NCBI RefSeq assembly: GCF_021018805.1
Contig: NC_086247.1
Span: 91,806,140-91,870,139, forward strand
Direction: 5' to 3'
Origin: Prinia subflava
Taxonomy: Eukaryota; Chordata; Aves; Passeriformes; Cisticolidae
Length of the DNA: 64,000 bases
The notes beneath the pieces are model-generated. The model had not been told where the DNA came from and searched no databases. It saw only the letters and a program-made list of their open reading frames with translations. A program made the translations under genes and the position numbers. The stretch's first letter is position 1, and the number at the start of each line of letters is the position of its first letter. This document shows, in pieces, positions 1-12,846 of the stretch.

Positions 1-3000
1 GGGCACAGGAGCCAGACTGAAAGAGAGCCACCCATCAGGAAACTGCTATCCAGTTCATGAATATCAGCATAGTGCTGCCTTCAGATTTCCCATGCACAAA
101 TAAAGCCCTTTGTGACAGTATTCCTGACTGACTTCAGCTGATGGAGAATTCTCCTAATGCCAACAGAGAATGTCTTCCCAGATTTCCCTGGGAAGCACAT
201 TTGCCTTCAAAAACACAAATCTTATTAAGGATTTCAAATCCTGGACAGTGAAAGAGTTCTCATGATATTTAATGAGAGAGTCAAACAGAATAGTAGCCCC
301 TAAAAATACAGATCTCAGAAAATGGACTAGAACCAGGCCTTCAAAGCTGCAACAGAGCAGAAATTCCCAGAAGATTCTTCTGCTGGTAAAAGGATTCTGC
401 ACACTTAGAATTATTGTAACACTTCATTAGAATCTCTGTGGAAAAAAAAATCCATTTGGAGGGAATTACAAAAAGGAGGCAGTTATAACAATTATTTATC
501 ATCTCTATTTTTGGAAGAGAAATCAGAAGCCCCATTCTTGGAGGCATTCAACAAAAGTAACAAGCAGTCAGGTCCTGATGGCCAGCACAGAGAGACTCTG
601 AAGGGTTTCCACCTGCTCTGATCATGTGCAGTTTTGGTTCAACCTCCACTCAGCCAGCATTATTGATGAATAACCAGCTGAGTTACTCCACAACACAACT
701 GTTATTTCAGGATCTCGACCTATTGCCTCACTCGTGGGCCACTCTTCCTCACCACCATCCCCATGTCACTGGGAAATCGGACTTCTTCCCACACAGCATG
801 CGGCATCTGTGTTGCCTTGTGGCCACAGGACGACGCCACCAGCCTGGCGACAGATGTTCTGACGCTGTGCAAATTTCAGCTGATGCGTCATGGAGCACAG
901 GAGGCTGGCTATCAGTGCGCCAAAACCCTGCTCCGTGTGCGTTGGGAAAATATCCTATAGACAATGCTCTTGGGAGCCATCTACTGGCACTTAGGAATTA
1001 ACCATTCGCACGTCCACAGAGACATTAAAGAGCCACTTGTGACCCCACCACCTCGGGGTGCCTCCTAAACTCCTGTGTTCATCACTGGAATCTTTTGAGG
1101 GACCCCCTGCAAGCTGGTTATTTAACCACAGCTAAGCATTACAGAGCTATTTATTGGCTATTCCTAGCAGCTCACACTCGGTGTGCTACCTAAACATTAC
1201 CATCTTTCCTAACATGCTTGGACCCAAAAGATGGAAAGCACTGTAGAAGCTATGTTATTTTGATCCTAAATGCAAAGTCCTGGTAGGCAAACTTGGGACA
1301 AGTAGGAGGAAAATCCAGGCCACACGGAAAACTCAAATACCATCATTTGTGGACTCAATTCCATGACTGGAAACATGGTAAAGAGGCCAAATAAATTCCC
1401 AGGAACTAGGTGGGAAGAGGGTAGCTTCAAGCTGCAGTGGAACATCACCACTGGGACAAGAACATGAGAAGCATGTGGACGAGTACTCAGTGAAGAGCTG
1501 GTCTTCCCCTACCACAGCACGACAGTGTGAACACAGCCCCTTGGGCTACTGCAGATACATTGCAGGTGTCAAATTGGGAGAGAGCAGATGCTGATTATGC
1601 TATATCTCATGCTTAAATTGCTTCCCTACCAAGTGCAGGTCCAAAGGCAAGGAAAGACTCCCAGCAGTATTGTTGTAAGGGCTGAGAGTAATTAGAGGGG
1701 AAAAAAGTACAGTTCAGAAAAAGTGGTTCAGAAAAAAACATGCACTTGGTTTCAGAAAAAACCAAAAAAGTATGTTCAGAAAAAGTGGTTACCTTTCCAG
1801 GAGAGAAGAATTTTCTGGCACAGGGATGTGCTCACAACCCACAACAGTTCCCAAGCCTGAGGGCATGACCCAGTTACATTTATGTTATACAGAGGACAGA
1901 CCTGCCAGCAACCATCGTTCACCCAAAATGCAGGGAGGAGTGTGGCCAGCACACGCAGGTCCCCTGCCCTCAATGCCCAAGATTTCAGATGGAGGTAGAA
2001 CATGTGCTCCAAATGGGAGCCCTGGCACCTGCCAGCTCATGCACTGTGTGGTTAACCAGCAGATTAAGAAAAGAGTCTGGGGCAGTCTCCCAGGACGCAG
2101 AGTACAGCCAGACCAAAACTGATTCAGAAATAAAAATGTCTTCCAGGAAGGTTTCAAAACTAGTGCCTGGGGACTAACAACAAAGTACCAGGAAACCAGC
2201 TAAGAGGAAGTGATTCATGTTTATCCTACTAGATTTTGCATGGTAGAAGGTTTCCAGGCCATTCCAAGAGCCTAGCAGACACAACACAGGTGGGTACCAA
2301 AGTAGAAAAAGATAACCCCGTATTTATCCTGTGGGGATATTGTGCTGAAAATTCATAAACCAAAGAACAGAGGTGAGAGCCCATGAAGTCATGTCATTGC
2401 AACACACATGTGCAATATTTATTAACCAAGAAGACATTAAGTTTGTTTACATGTACACAGATTAAAAGGACCTCACTTATCACACCACCTGCAAGTTACA
2501 AAGGAGAAGATGGCAGCTTAAATATATATATCTAATTCCCATTGTGTTTCGTACTTTGGTTTATATTTAAAACTATGTTATTAAAAAATTGAAAGTAGAC
2601 CCAAAAAAGCCCTGCTCACCTCTATATCACTGCTCAGTTTTCAGCCAGCCATCATTAAAGCACCAATTCTGCATTAAGATCTAAAATGGTGCCAATTTTC
2701 TGTGTCCTTTGTCAAGGTCCAGTAAGTTTCTTGGTGCTGTTTTTCAGTCCAGCAGTAGTAATGCTCCACGTATTTGGGTATTTTCCCCCCTCCTCTCTCT
2801 TCATGTCGTTTTCTGTGCCAACTTGTTTTAGTGAGGCTGTCTGGCATACTTTCCATTCCTTTTAATGGTTTAAAAGAAAACATTTTTCATCAAATGAGAG
2901 CACTTTGAACATAAACTATTATGAAGAAGAGAAAAATATTTTTTTCTCCTTTTGAATGTCAGTTTCGTAGGGCACTAAACTAATTTTTGAGGTGCTTAAT

Positions 3001-3342
3001 ATTGCTAAACTTAGAAAGTCAAGTAATAGCAGTCCTACGTGGGCCAAAGGATGATCTAAGAATGAGGAAAGCAATATATCTTTTTAATAATTGAAAGAGT
3101 TGGAAATGTTCCCACAGTGAGAACAGACTTAGCAAATTTCTCTGCAAGCAGGACACTCAGATGCATGGAATATTTCAGCTACAGTAGTAATCCTGCAATG
3201 TTCTGTGCTGGAAGTGCAGGTCAGCCTTGAGGGAATTATATTAGACATACAGTCAGACAAGGCAGGCACCTTGGGGAATAGCTCCCTGAATAAATATAAA
3301 CACACAACCTGCATGCATGTCATTGCTTCCATTATGCCATAG
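1..3342. other. Single-copy DNA without a supported gene
   Basis: No coding region, RNA gene or recognisable transposon was identified. The open frames here are short, overlap in several frames and show no family motif. The only compositional outlier is a GC-richer block around 711-960, described separately. The rest is AT-rich sequence with short A/T runs and looks like ordinary avian intergenic or intronic DNA. Confidence 0.6.
711..960 (+). other. Exon-like GC-rich block, unidentified
   Basis: A local rise in GC and CpG sits in otherwise AT-rich DNA. It is preceded by a plausible 3' splice acceptor: a pyrimidine-containing stretch ending TTTCAG at 705-710. Two forward frames stay open through the block, one ending in TAG at 958-960 and one continuing to about 1001. 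The first has a protein-like composition, but I do not recognise the family. There is no clear GT donor at the end. It could be a decayed exon, an old retrocopy fragment or chance. Which frame, if any, was coding cannot be decided from one sequence. Confidence 0.15.
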
Positions 3343-3477
3343 CTTCTCTCCTCTTCCTCTTCTCTCCCTCTTCCTCTTCTCTTCCTCTTCTCTTCCTCTC
3401 CCTCTTCTCTTCCTCTCCCTCTCCCTCTTCTCTTCCTCTCCCTCTCCTCTCCCTCTCCCTCTCCCTCTCCTCTTCTC
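3343..3477 (+). repeat. 135-bp uninterrupted polypyrimidine (CT-rich) tract
   Basis: Every base from 3343 to 3477 is C or T. The tract is made of irregular repeats of CTCTTC, CTTCCT and CCCTCT. The complementary strand is all purine and produces a spurious Arg/Glu-rich open frame, which I do not call a gene. Long homopyrimidine tracts of this kind with mirror symmetry can form intramolecular triplex (H-DNA) and are usually length-polymorphic. Confidence 0.95.
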
Positions 3478-4796
3478 GTTCAGAAAACCAGGATTTGACA
3501 CTATGCTATTTTGAAATATCCACAGCCTTCATTTATGTGCAAATGTCATCCCACATGCAAGTCAACATGAAGCAAACAGGACAACCGTTCTCAAAACAAC
3601 CCAGAGTGGCACAGCCGGGCTGTTGATGCACAGGTCTGCATTTAAGACTTTGCTGTCTAACCCTGTCACATTGGGAACTCCATGTCGGATATTCTCAAAG
3701 AATATAAAATACTTTAGGTTCCCTAGAGAAAGAGGGCATTTCCTTGGACAGGTGTTTTGATGTCAAAGCCTGATTTACTGCTTCTTACTACAACCCATAG
3801 AGAAATGCCCCCCAGGTGTGATCATCCACCTTGGATGACTCAAGTTCAACACTCTAAGTCCCTCCCCTACCCAGCAGTAAGTGATTCACCCACAGAGCTC
3901 TGAACAGACCAGCTCAGGACTTAGGATGGAAAATTCTCTGTGCAGGGCCCAGCTGTTTTGGTACAAAACCCACAGCTTTTAAAAATCCACAAACACAACC
4001 TGTGCAGCTTTTTGGAGAGTCCACCCGAAGCTGTAAGTCCCCACCCTCAAGACACGTGCAAGGCCAGCTGAGCTCCTGAGGGAGAGAAACACCACAGCCA
4101 AGTCCAGACTGGAGCATGTTCTGGGTTTTTTTCCATTCACAGCAGAGTGCCAACATGTTTGAAAAAGCAGCTCGAACCAGACCTTGTTCAGGGATCCAAG
4201 GAGCACCACACACACATACCTCGTTTTGCTTCCCCTCCCAACACAAGCTCTTATATTATGAAATCTAACCACAATTACTCTTTTATAAAATACTGCAGTG
4301 TCAAGATCCTGCTGAGTCCCAAGTCTGAAATTTTTAAAAAAAACATTTACAACTAGTCTTGCCTATTTGGAGCTCAACCACAGAGATCTGATTTACAGCA
4401 ACCAAGGAGTTGATACAGCCAGAATAATTCCAGACTGATGAAGGACCTCAGCTGCAAATTACTACTGTTTTGTCCACTCTGTCTTAAAAGCGGCTAGTTT
4501 CCAAAAATGTAGCTCTTGCAAAGACAGCTTGGGTGAGGGAAACAGGATTTCTTGTTCTTATATACATTCTTAGTGTGATTTAATACACATAAACTGAACT
4601 TGGCTTTCAAACCATACCCCAGCAAGTTACCTTTTTTTTTCCCTGGTGACACTGGACTGTGAACACCAGAATTCTAACAACAGCTCGTTGAGTGTATGCT
4701 TCCTATACATTTTTGTTGTTGTTGTTTAAATTACAACATGTCGTATCTATTACTACAAAAACAGTGAGTACAATAGCAGAAGTTGGAGCCTGGACA
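3478..4796. other. Single-copy DNA, nothing recognised
   Basis: The stretch holds no convincing coding region or repeat. The minus-strand frames near 3914-4272 overlap each other in two phases and carry no domain motif, so I treat them as chance. Confidence 0.6.
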
Positions 4797-4885
4797 CTTG
4801 CAGCCTATTCTTGGCTGTGTGCAGACATGCTTGTCTTACCTTGGGTGAGGTAACCTATTGCCCTCAGCTGAGCTACTGTGATAGA
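4797..4885 (+). mobile_element. Possible MIR-like SINE core remnant
   Basis: The stretch contains GGCTGTGTG, then ACCTTGGGTGAGGTAACCT and CCTCAGCTGAGCTACTGTGATAG. In order and spacing this resembles the conserved core of MIR SINEs (GCTGTGTGACCTTGGG, a leucine-rich-looking TTAACCT, then CCTCAGTTT and CATCTGTAAAATG). Divergence is high and no tRNA-like head is recognisable. A profile search against MIR would settle it. Confidence 0.3.
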
Positions 4886-5033
4886 TGCACAGGTACCTGT
4901 TTCAGAAGATGTGGTGAACAAGGTCTCCAAGCACTTTGAGATCCTGCAAAAGGTAGTAGTGTACCAAGTGTAAAGTGTTCAATAACTGGGAACCAGAAAC
5001 AGAAGGGCAAACCAATTGCAAGGGTTGCACAGA

Positions 5034-5140
5034 TTTTTTGTTTGTTTGTTTGTTTTTGTGTGTGTTTTGGTTTTGGTTGGTGGGGGCGGGGGTTGTGTGT
5101 GTGGTTTCTTGGTGTTTGTTTGTTTGTTTTTGAGAGAGAG
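5034..5140 (+). repeat. T/G-rich low-complexity tract with (GTTT)n and (GT)n
   Basis: The tract begins with (TTTG)n, passes through (GT)n and a G5-C-G5 run near 5071-5081, returns to (GTTT)n and ends in (GA)n. It is almost entirely T and G on the plus strand. Three minus-strand open frames across it translate to Asn/Thr/Lys/Gln-rich peptide and are artefacts of the repeat. Confidence 0.9.
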
Positions 5141-7419
5141 GACAAGCAGAAAATACAAAAAGAGAGCTTGGACTTAAAAAGCTCAGTGCTGCTTGGTGAT
5201 CTGTATCTCTGAACATTTAAGCCTGCAGTTTCAGCTCCAGGCTGAGCACCAGTTTGCCTGCAAACTGCAATGAGGTACAGCTGTTCATCAGGCCAAGAAA
5301 TCCAGAGGAGGATTCTTGCCAGGGATCTCGGGGTTTTATGAGGCACTGACTGGTGACAGCATCTCTGGGCGGTGGAAACACATGGAAACCTGCAGGCACG
5401 TGACTGCACTGAACAAAAGAAAGATGGTTTCACTTCTGAACTCCTCAAACCTCCAGACAAAGGCTCTGCAAATGTTCCAGCAAGGTATCCCGGACCAAAC
5501 ACATTCAATTCACTGGAACAGACAGTAACGTTTTAAGTTACTTTCACAGAATGTACCTAATTATGTCATCACAAACTATAAAGGCTGTAAGAACACATGC
5601 TAGAGCCAATATCTTGACATCATGCACACATGCTTAATGTCTTACTAAATCTTACAAGAGCGAGAATAACATCTTTGTTTAACAACAAAGAAGCAATGCT
5701 GGGTTTACTTGTCTTAATCACCTTATGTATAAGATTATTTTTTCTAGAAATCCCTGCTCTTATGAATGAATGTTTGCTGCAATGTCACAACAACAGTGTT
5801 TTTTTCCACTTGCTGTTTAATTTTCCTTCTTCTGGAAGAAGATTCTCAGTGTGCAGCACAGACACTAGATCAGGTATAATTTTTGTTTTCTTTTTTCTAA
5901 TTTTTCATGTAAAAATAGGACTATGACTAAATGAAACAGTGTAATATACCCAAAATTACTGCAGCAGAAACAACTAGCCAATACTTTCAGCTGCTTCTGT
6001 GAGGAGTTAAGGAAACAAGCCATTAAGCAGGAACAATCTAAATGTTAGGAAAAGTTTGTGGAAATCAAATTTGGAACTTAAAATTTTAGATGTCTGCACC
6101 CAAATCCTAATTCCATGCAGTGGCTTAATGCAATTAAAGTAACCAACACATTTTTTTTTATCCCATGTCGTCATAACAAGCTGCTTGAGAACAATCTACA
6201 GATCATTACAATTTCATTGATGAAAAAGATATTGAAAACCCTACACAGTTCAGAAATCATTTAAACACAGGAAAATTAGGCTCAAAAGCATCAAATATAC
6301 TACATTTTAAACAACATTTGAAGAAAATACATGTTAAAAATACTAAAAAATTCTATAAAATACTTGAAAAATATGAGCACGAGAAACATAGTCAATATAA
6401 ACGATGTTCCAATATGCACATTTACCCCCTACGTTAACATCTCTATGTCTCACCAAATCTCTAATTCTTCATTGGAAGCATTCACCCATTTCCATATTTT
6501 TACATGCATAGCTTTTAGACAAACTCCAGATATTCAGTCCTCAGCTAAATTATAATATCTGCTGGGTATATAGTTGAAACAGCAAAATAAAAAAAAAAAA
6601 ATATCAGGGCAAACCCTTAGTATTTAAATCTATCCTTCCTGCAAAGCTCCCCATATTTATCAGCATCATGACTAATGGATGGGTGGTACAAATAGGAGAG
6701 ACCAGAGGTAAATCCCCCCTTAGATATGTTCCGCGGGAACTGAAAAGTAATAAATAAGGTAGTAATGTGAAGAAATACTTGGATACCAGTGTTTCAGGGC
6801 CACATCTGGAAAATGATCCAGAGAAATGAAGAAAAATGTTCAAGAGGAGTATTTATGGCAAATGCAAGCAAGAACCAAAACACAAAGTATCCCTCAGTGT
6901 ATAGGGCTCCAAAAGAAAGAACAAATTTTCAGCCTCCAACCTGTCTTGGCTCACCAAGCTATCACTTAATATAAGCTATAAAGTGGCGAGTCTCTGTTGC
7001 AGACTTCTGTAAGGCAGATAAAGCAAAAAGAGAAAGCCTCCTGTCTGAGGCACAGACCTGCACGAGACAGGCCCCAAGGGCAGCAGCAATACCAAAATTG
7101 TCTCTTCTTGAATCTCCAGCTGTCCAGCCTCCAGGCACTCACCTTTACGACCTTTAGGCACACCAACAAATGGAAGGTGACAGCTACACTCTTCCTATTC
7201 ATTCCCTTCCTCTGACACTGGGAGCAACAGGCAAGAGAGTTGGGCCAAAGCAGCAGTCACTGTGGATGAACACTGCCATTCTCTGGATCTCACAATGCCA
7301 GGTTTGCCCTGTCTGTGGCTGTGCACTTCCTGGGATTACTCTCTGCTTCCTAACATGCTCAATTTGCCCCCACTCTTCACTGCCTGTTTTGCCTGGCAGC
7401 CAGGTTTCAGGTCTTTTTC
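5141..7419. other. Single-copy DNA, nothing recognised
   Basis: AT-rich sequence without a supported gene. A 12-base match to the MIR core near 7050 was examined and rejected because its flanks do not align. Confidence 0.6.
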
Positions 7420-7434
7420 TTTTTTTTTTTTTTT
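7420..7434 (+). repeat. Poly(T) run, 15 bases
   Basis: A 15-base T homopolymer follows a short TTTTTC. No body of a retroposed transcript is visible on either side. Confidence 0.85.
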
Positions 7435-10400
7435 GATACCTATTTGACACAGTGCACTGACCCCAGCCCAGCCAACAACTCTGCCTTGGCCAAGAAGCAC
7501 AGAAGAGAAGTCCTCACAGCAATTATTTTGTCAGCTTTCTCAACCATCTCCAACAATGAGTTCTGATGACATTCTGGCTAAATACATCCCCCCTCCTATT
7601 CCTTTTTCACCCTCTAGATTAGAGACCACGGTAACACAAGGATGTTGGAAAGCACATTATGCCCCTAGCAGGTTCTCAAGACAGCTTGACAGCAGCAAGT
7701 TCCCAATTTCCCTGGTTATACTTGAATGAATTTGCATATTAATGGAAGAAGAATCAATTACAAATTTCTATTTATCCTCATAAACTTCACAGGACAGATC
7801 ATGAAAAGAAGGTTTTTGAAAGCCTTCAATTTTTAATTTGAAGTCTTGAACAAAAAAATCTATTCTGAACTGGCTTAAGTATCAGAAGATCTAATATATC
7901 ACAAACTAAAGAAGTACACATGCATCATTTTTGTTTCAAATAATTAAACATTATTTTGGTTATAATTTCTGCTTCTAATCTTTTAAAGACTTAATTCAGT
8001 CTTTATATATTGTAGTCCCAACCTAATTTAACCAAGATACTTTGAACTGGAACACATTACCATCACCACAGGTCCAGCTCTCAGAGCTCCTGTTCTATCC
8101 CTAGTGGTATCCCACACAAGTATGTGAGGGAGCTCCCTTCTCCCTCACTTAGCAAGAGTGGTCAAATATGTCATAGCTGTGTATATATTTTCAGAATTTC
8201 AGCCCAGAAAAGAAAACATTTGATACTAGTTCTTACACCTTGAAATAACATGCTTGCCAGTTACAGTGTTCTGTTTGAGATACAGTGATATCCAGAGCAT
8301 TCTGATGCTGTAACACAAGGTTCATGAAACTGGCAGGCAATTTCAGCATCACAAACTACAAGAGAGCATATCTGCTTATGTATTCAATCAAGCAGGATTA
8401 GGGGTTTTTTGACTTATTATGTTATCTGAATTGTAGTTGTAAATGCATGAAACTACTCAATGGACTTTATACCATTTTCTGTCACAAAAGAGATGTTGGC
8501 CTTTTGGCTACTCTGCACAGGAAAGAGCTGGAAAGAAGATCTTTGTGGATAAATGAGTTCTGAAACTGGAATACTGACAGCCAGGTCTCACTGAAACACA
8601 CCTGCAGCAGACAGGACAATTCATGCAAGAGAAAGGCCTAAGGAGCTGCTGCTCTGACTTTTAGCTGACTGCATCACCTTACTGGAGGTGCTCTCCTGGA
8701 CATCGTCACATCAGTGTGACCTGGATCCAGAAAATTAAGCCCTTGGCAGAGTTTTCATAGACACTTCTGGATGAGAGGATGAAAGAGGTTTTCAGAAAGC
8801 TACAGCCTGTGAAATCTGAAATGAATGTGAAAGTGGGGATGGCACTGGACAATAGCAACACGGACAAAAGATGACTCATGCATTAGAGTCCAACTGTCCA
8901 ATTAGGAAACTATTTGTACCCATTTATTGGCTAACATCCCTCCACCAACTGCATGGAAAACCATAAAATGTGCATAAAATGTGCTCTAGCTAGAATCCTC
9001 CTAGCCTTGTTTGCATATGAAAGAAAATCAACTCTTGATTTCCTACTTCAGAAGTCGTTCAAGTAGACTGAAGAAACTGCCCACTTGGGAATAATCTTTC
9101 AACGACTAATTCCAGAATCCTTTGGCAAGTGGGATACTCCCTTTACTTTCAGCAATGCTGTTAGCTGGGAGGCCTGGATCCATTAATGCATGTGGACAAA
9201 AGAAAAATTTCCACTATTTGCCATTTTTACTAGAAGAAGAACCTTCTAGAAAAAAAGGCTGAAATCAAGGCAAAATAGCTTTTCACATGAGGAACAGAAC
9301 AAAGTCATTAGCTATCCCAGAGGGTGCATTTGTGTGCTGTCCCACAGGGTTTAAAATTCCTGACCTGTAAAAGGAGGGAAGCCTGGATTCCCTTCTCATT
9401 CCTGTCATCTTTATCTGCTCTCTCTGCATAAGTAGGTGTGCTCACAAAGAGCCACTTTAAAGGAAATATGCTTAGATCTCAATGGATGTCCCTTTTGGCA
9501 CTGAAGATATATTTTAATGTATAGTAGCACACACTGTGGCAAAATAAAAGAAAAAAATAAAAGCCTTGCTCAAGTTCCCCAAGCCTTTGCTGTGAGCCAG
9601 AATAGATTAAGGAATTTCAATAAAGAGAAGATTTTGCTTTGAAGTTTTTTATCTGAGTGTTGCTTAACTATGTGACTGTTGTGGACACCTAACTACACAT
9701 CTCAGAGGACCAAAGGAAAAGAAAGGAGCATGACATTTGCAGTTGTAGTGTAGCAGAACAAGCTGCAACCTAAATCATCTTCCTGACCTAGCAGACAGGT
9801 AGAACTCTTGCATATACATTTAAACACTGCAACGTCTTTACTTGTTCTTTCACAAGGACAGAAGAGGAAGGAAAAATATGTCTGACTTCAGTCTTTACTG
9901 AAGAAGCTGTGTCCAAAGTCTGCCTCTTAGCAAGCATCACAGCATTTCACTAGCTGAGCACTTTCCAACCTCAAAATATTCTTCATTAAATGGAGAAATG
10001 CATAACATAGCAGGGAGAATAAAGTTGCAACCTGCACTGATAATGCCTCTGTAATTCATGCTGCTTAAACCATTAGTTATGTGGGATCTGGCAAGTCAAC
10101 AAGCCTTGCTCAAATTTCAGAGTCTCATTATTTCTGCCTTTTATGAGTCTTTTTCTACTTAGTTTGAGGACATTTGGCCCGTGTTCACAGTTCAGGAGCT
10201 AGAGGAACAATCTCCCAAAGAACTAAGTATTTAACTGATTAAAAGCACAAAATCTGTCTGATAAGTCTATGTTTTTGTGATATTTTTAGTATTTCCACAA
10301 TGAACCGTGGGTCAGAACAAGATCATCAGAAACAAACAAAACATGAAGAAAACAGACTTCGATCTCATGTAGATGTGTGAAATCCTGAAGAACATGGTTT

Positions 10401-12606
10401 ATTTCTTTTAAGGGCAGCAGCTCATGACAAGCACAATCCTACTAGCAACTCCACTTCAAAACTACTCAGAATGTAGTGCTGGTCTCCAGAATTGCCTTTC
10501 CCTATGCGTGTTCAGTTTTCCACCTATAAACTGGAAAAGGGAAGATGGAAATTTTTCAGTTGGACCAAAGATATGAGAACCAGACACCACTGACTGAAGC
10601 CCATTTGCTTTCAAAAATCCATGCATTCTCTTGTTAAGCTCCTTAGGTCACAGCTACTGACCTTTATTTTATGTACTTCAAGACTATTCCAAGCAAAGCA
10701 ACAGTTCTGTATGATGCTCTTTTACTAACAGGGCTGGACAGAAAAATGCCTGAGGTAACAACACTAGATGTTATTCAGGCATGGAGAACAAGTGCCTTTC
10801 CAGGGTTTCCCTCAAGAATTACCCTCTGGAGCACTCATGCACCTGGCCTTGCCAGGGAGGTGTGGTACTGTGGGTGTTTCTCATGCCTGAAAGATGAGTC
10901 ATAGCTTCAGCCCACAAAAGCAAACCCAACGAAAGGTGAGATTTTTCTTTTCCTTGCCACCCTTTGACAGATTTCTGTGAAGATGCCCAGTTATTGGAAC
11001 AAGTACAGTCAGGGAGCATCTGCTCTTGCTGCCCAGCTATCGAGAGGAGCTCATGCCAACATACACTTTACTTGCAGGCACTTCTCCTTAGTAATGCTGG
11101 ATAATGCTTTGTAAATAAATAAATGTACCAAAAACACTTAGTCTTCATGGTGAATAAGACTAGAGGAAGCCACTGGAGACATAAACACTGGCACATGGAA
11201 TCTTAATCATGACCCATCTCTTCTAACAGCCTGTCTCTGGCCTGAGCCATGTACTGAGTGTCTTAGAAAAGAAACAAGAAAATCTGTCAAAGGTAAGGTC
11301 TCAGATATGCCACTCCTTAGAAGACTTTTTGGTTTGTTTGGTTGGGTTTTTTTGTGGTGATCACTAGATGTTAAACACTAAAGCTTGAGGTAGTGTTTCC
11401 ACCTGAAAAGTTTGCTAGCATTAACAGCTATAATTCTAGATATTCAGGTTATTTATACAAAACCTGTTCAATCCCTTGCTTAATCCTGCTAAATCCTCTG
11501 GCCCTGGCAATGCTCTATGGCAACCACTTCCACAGTGAAATGACATCCATAGCCAGGCACTCCAGAGCTTGCTGCCATGGAGTTGGTTAACACAGCAGCT
11601 CTGGGGGCCTAAGGAGGCTCAGCACTAGCTGGGACTCTTTGCCTACAGGACACAATGAAATACCAAGAGCAATGCCATTCCATCAGCCCTGCCGGGAAGC
11701 AAGGTGCAAAAACCAAGGCAGAGGTTGGCTTCTGTTGGCAAATTAACTCAGTAATTTTGCTGTCTGCATCAGATGTCTACATCAGTATAGTCCTGTCCCC
11801 ATTCCTGGCACTTAGAGCAGAACCCAAAGCTCTATGACATCTCTCAACACTCATGGATGATCCAGGACTTCTGGGTTCCAAAATTCTCTTTAGTTAGGAT
11901 GGTTGGCAAGCAGCCTATACCAGAGAAATAAAGCTACTGCTGAAGCAGTAAGCTTACAGCTTGGGCTCTAAGGCTTGATTTCAAAGTCAAATTAAAATAG
12001 ACAAAGAGAAAGGTACTTCATTTTTGACTTGCCATATAAAATTTAATCTTTATTTTTTTCCTCTCCCTCTGTTTTAAATGGAGCCAAGGTTTTAACTTCT
12101 TTTCAAAATGCAAAGTTTTGTACCTGTGCCAAACATATATTTGGAATTCATGTCATCATTCCTACAGTCACTGCAGGACCACTGCAAGCTGCACTTTGCC
12201 CTAAAGAAGTACAACTACAGCCAGCATTTTGTGCATGGACTTTGGGAGGCTTTCTATCAAAATAGGAGGTGAAAATATGAAACTAGGGATCACAGGCATA
12301 ATGTGACACACACAAAGGTTTATCCTCACTATGATTTGTTTTCGCTACTCTCCATTGTTCAGAAACAATTCAAATCAGCAAGTTGGCTTTGATGTGCCAG
12401 TTAAAAACTTGCTGCAGAGAGCCTGATGCAGTGCACAGACACACCTCTGCTGAAAAGAATCAGAATTGCTTTGCATTTGAATCTCCTCTGGTGAACTACT
12501 GCAGAACTCCATAACCATATGCCAGTATCATTTATAAAAAGACTCAGCACCTGGGCAGCTTCTGAGAGGTTCTGTATTCTGGCAGTATGCTGGCTGCCCT
12601 AGCGTC

Positions 12607-12609
<3 letters not shown>
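7435..12609. other. Single-copy AT-rich DNA, nothing recognised
   Basis: No gene, RNA or transposon was recognised across this 5-kb stretch. From 7.5 to 10.6 kb even short open frames are almost absent, which fits non-coding DNA. A minor T/G-rich patch lies near 11327-11357. Confidence 0.6.

Positions 12610-12638
<29 letters not shown>
12610..12638 (+). repeat. Poly(A) run, 29 bases
   Basis: Twenty-nine consecutive A residues follow GTCATT. This could be a microsatellite or the tail of a retroposed transcript on the plus strand, but the upstream 300 bases match no repeat or gene I know. The exact length is prone to assembly error. Confidence 0.9.
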
Positions 12639-12640
<2 letters not shown>

Positions 12641-12785
12641 AAGCATAGATCAACATTACGTATAATCGCTTAGGAGCTGTCAGGCCTCTGCTCAATGCCA
12701 GAGTCTCACTTGCAATCTCCAGAGGCTGACTATTAAAAATGTCCATGAACAAATTCACGTTGTAGGTGATTCTCTCAATATATTA

Positions 12786-12846
12786 AAACAAACAAATAAC
12801 CCCCCACCAAAAAAAAACCCAAAAATAAAATAAAACAAAAACCACC
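12786..12846 (+). repeat. A/C-rich low-complexity tract
   Basis: The stretch is nearly all A and C on the plus strand, with CAAACAAATAA, a C6 run and AAAATAAAAC units. Such tracts recur in this window (13.8, 17.3 and 61.6 kb). Confidence 0.8.

Noticed and set aside
3253..3501. Minus-strand 82-codon frame rich in Arg, Glu and Gly
   Set aside because: It is the translation of the purine strand of the 3343-3477 tract; composition alone explains it.
4873..5508. Longest open frame in the window, 211 codons on the minus strand
   Set aside because: It runs across the T/G-rich tract, so its middle is Asn/Thr/Lys/Gln low-complexity peptide. No domain is seen, and other minus frames are open over the same tract.
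7010..7105. CTGAGGCACAGA, a 12-base match to the MIR SINE core
   Set aside because: Bases before and after do not align to MIR in order; a short match of this size can occur by chance in 64 kb.
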